Positions 63,596-64,000 of a stretch of 64,000 bases of DNA are shown piece after piece. Both the position numbers and the translations under genes were made by a program. Position 1 is the first letter of the stretch, and each line of letters starts with the position of its first letter. The notes beneath the pieces were generated by a model that saw only the letters and a program-made list of their open reading frames with translations, searched no databases and was not told the origin of the DNA. Location: the NCBI RefSeq assembly GCF_000213555.1, contig NZ_GL891980.1, forward strand, positions 1 to 64,000, written 5' to 3'. The DNA comes from Dysgonomonas gadei ATCC BAA-286 (GTDB lineage Bacteria > Bacteroidota > Bacteroidia > Bacteroidales > Dysgonomonadaceae).

Positions 63596-64000
63596 ATGAT
63601 GAAAAAAATAAAGACTTTTTTCGGGATAACAGCGTGGCTGGCAGCGATAATGCTGCTGGCCTCAGCCTGTAGTAACGATATGGATATTAATAAGGTTTAC
63701 GCATTTGATCTGGTTTGTATGCCAGTTCAGAAAAAAATCGTTCAGGGAGAGGTGGCGGAGATCCGTGCACAGATTGTAAAGGAAGGGAACTTTCAAGATA
63801 CAAAATTCTACATTCGTTATTTTCAAGTAGATGGTAAAGGGCAATTACAACTCGATAACGGAACTGTGCTTTTACCCAACGATTTATATCTTTTGGAAAA
63901 AGAAACGTTTCGGATGTATTACACATCTCATAGTAATGATCAGCAAGTGGTAGATGTGTATATTGAAGATAGCCACGGACAGGTCGTGCAAAAGACATTT
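63596..64000 (+). CDS. traQ: TraQ (DUF3872) lipoprotein, cut by the window end
   Basis: Two adjacent ATGs (63596 and 63599) open a frame that runs to the window edge, at least 135 codons. The lipoprotein signal ends LLASACSND, then the DUF3872 pattern follows (FDLVCMPVQKKIVQGEVAEI, FYIRYFQVDGKGQLQLDNGT). TraQ normally follows traP (a primase-like gene); here it follows traO directly, so traP is absent or has moved. Confidence 0.8.
   Translation, partial: MMKKIKTFFGITAWLAAIMLLASACSNDMDINKVYAFDLVCMPVQKKIVQGEVAEIRAQIVKEGNFQDTKFYIRYFQVDGKGQLQLDNGTVLLPNDLYLLEKETFRMYYTSHSNDQQVVDVYIEDSHGQVVQKTF

Larger units (their letters stand above)
26735..64000. mobile_element. Integrative conjugative element (CTnDOT-like), ends not in view
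   Basis: The order rteC-like, excisionase-like, methylase-helicase, topoisomerase III, MobC, MobB, MobA, then traA to traQ is that of Bacteroidetes conjugative transposons. The mobilization block reads left and the tra operon reads right from the mobA-traA spacer. No integrase, attachment site, rteA/rteB or tetQ is seen, so both ends lie outside or are unrecognised. Plus-strand, AT-rich cargo genes interrupt the minus-strand block at 34295-34945, 38983-46258 and 48521-49426. Confidence 0.85.

Noticed and set aside
1..64000. CRISPR arrays, tRNA and rRNA genes
   Set aside because: I scanned the intergenic stretches for regularly spaced repeats, cloverleaf-like sequences and rRNA-like blocks and saw none that I could support.

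Overview
The window looks like a low-GC Bacteroidales chromosome. The evidence is the Bacteroidetes promoter signature (TTG, then about 20 bp, then TAnnTTTG), type V (Mfa/Fim) pilus genes, a type IX secretion C-terminal domain on an adhesin, and an RteC/Mob/Tra conjugative element of the CTnDOT kind. The species cannot be read from the sequence alone.

Left part (1-12.6 kb, chromosomal). A decayed IS21-type end (broken istB plus terminal repeats) is fused to a 5'-truncated GH15 glucoamylase-like gene. A SAM methyltransferase and an outer-membrane phospholipase A follow on the minus strand. A minus-strand RND efflux operon (TolC, adaptor, RND pump, PII-like protein, DUF2892 protein) faces a plus-strand trio (DUF134 regulator and two NifX-like proteins). 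The shared 180-bp spacer is packed with palindromes. A DoxD/DoxA-type membrane protein and a small exported protein close this part.

Middle (13.0-25.2 kb): a predicted phase-variable pilus locus. A tyrosine recombinase gene ends 2 bp before one of two inverted 21-bp sites (8-bp arms around an asymmetric 5-bp core) that lie exactly 300 bp apart. The segment between them holds a textbook Bacteroidetes promoter, which points away from the pilus operon in this assembly, so the operon is predicted OFF. The operon encodes DUF3575, DUF3868/OmpA-TPR, an Mfa1-type major pilin, three fimbrial lipoproteins and a 1160-residue lectin-DUF11 adhesin with a type IX sorting domain.

Right part (26.7-64 kb and beyond): an integrative conjugative element without its ends. 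It starts with an RteC-like regulator interrupted at an A8 run and an excisionase-like HTH protein. The minus-strand mobilization block follows (methylase-helicase, DUF1896, topoisomerase III, DUF3945-type protein, MobC, MobB, MobA), then the plus-strand tra operon (traA to traQ, cut by the window edge). AT-rich plus-strand cargo interrupts the mobilization block at three points: a GNAT acetyltransferase, a defence island (a Gabija-type GajA-GajB pair followed by a Septu-like ATPase-HNH pair), and an unrecognised 301-residue protein. A repeated leader module (small hairpin plus CACTAAAAAATCA) precedes several operons of the element.

No tRNA, rRNA or CRISPR array was seen. Three loci (istB, the 25.4-kb ORF, the rteC-like gene) show single-base frame breaks, which may be real decay, programmed shifting or residual indel errors.
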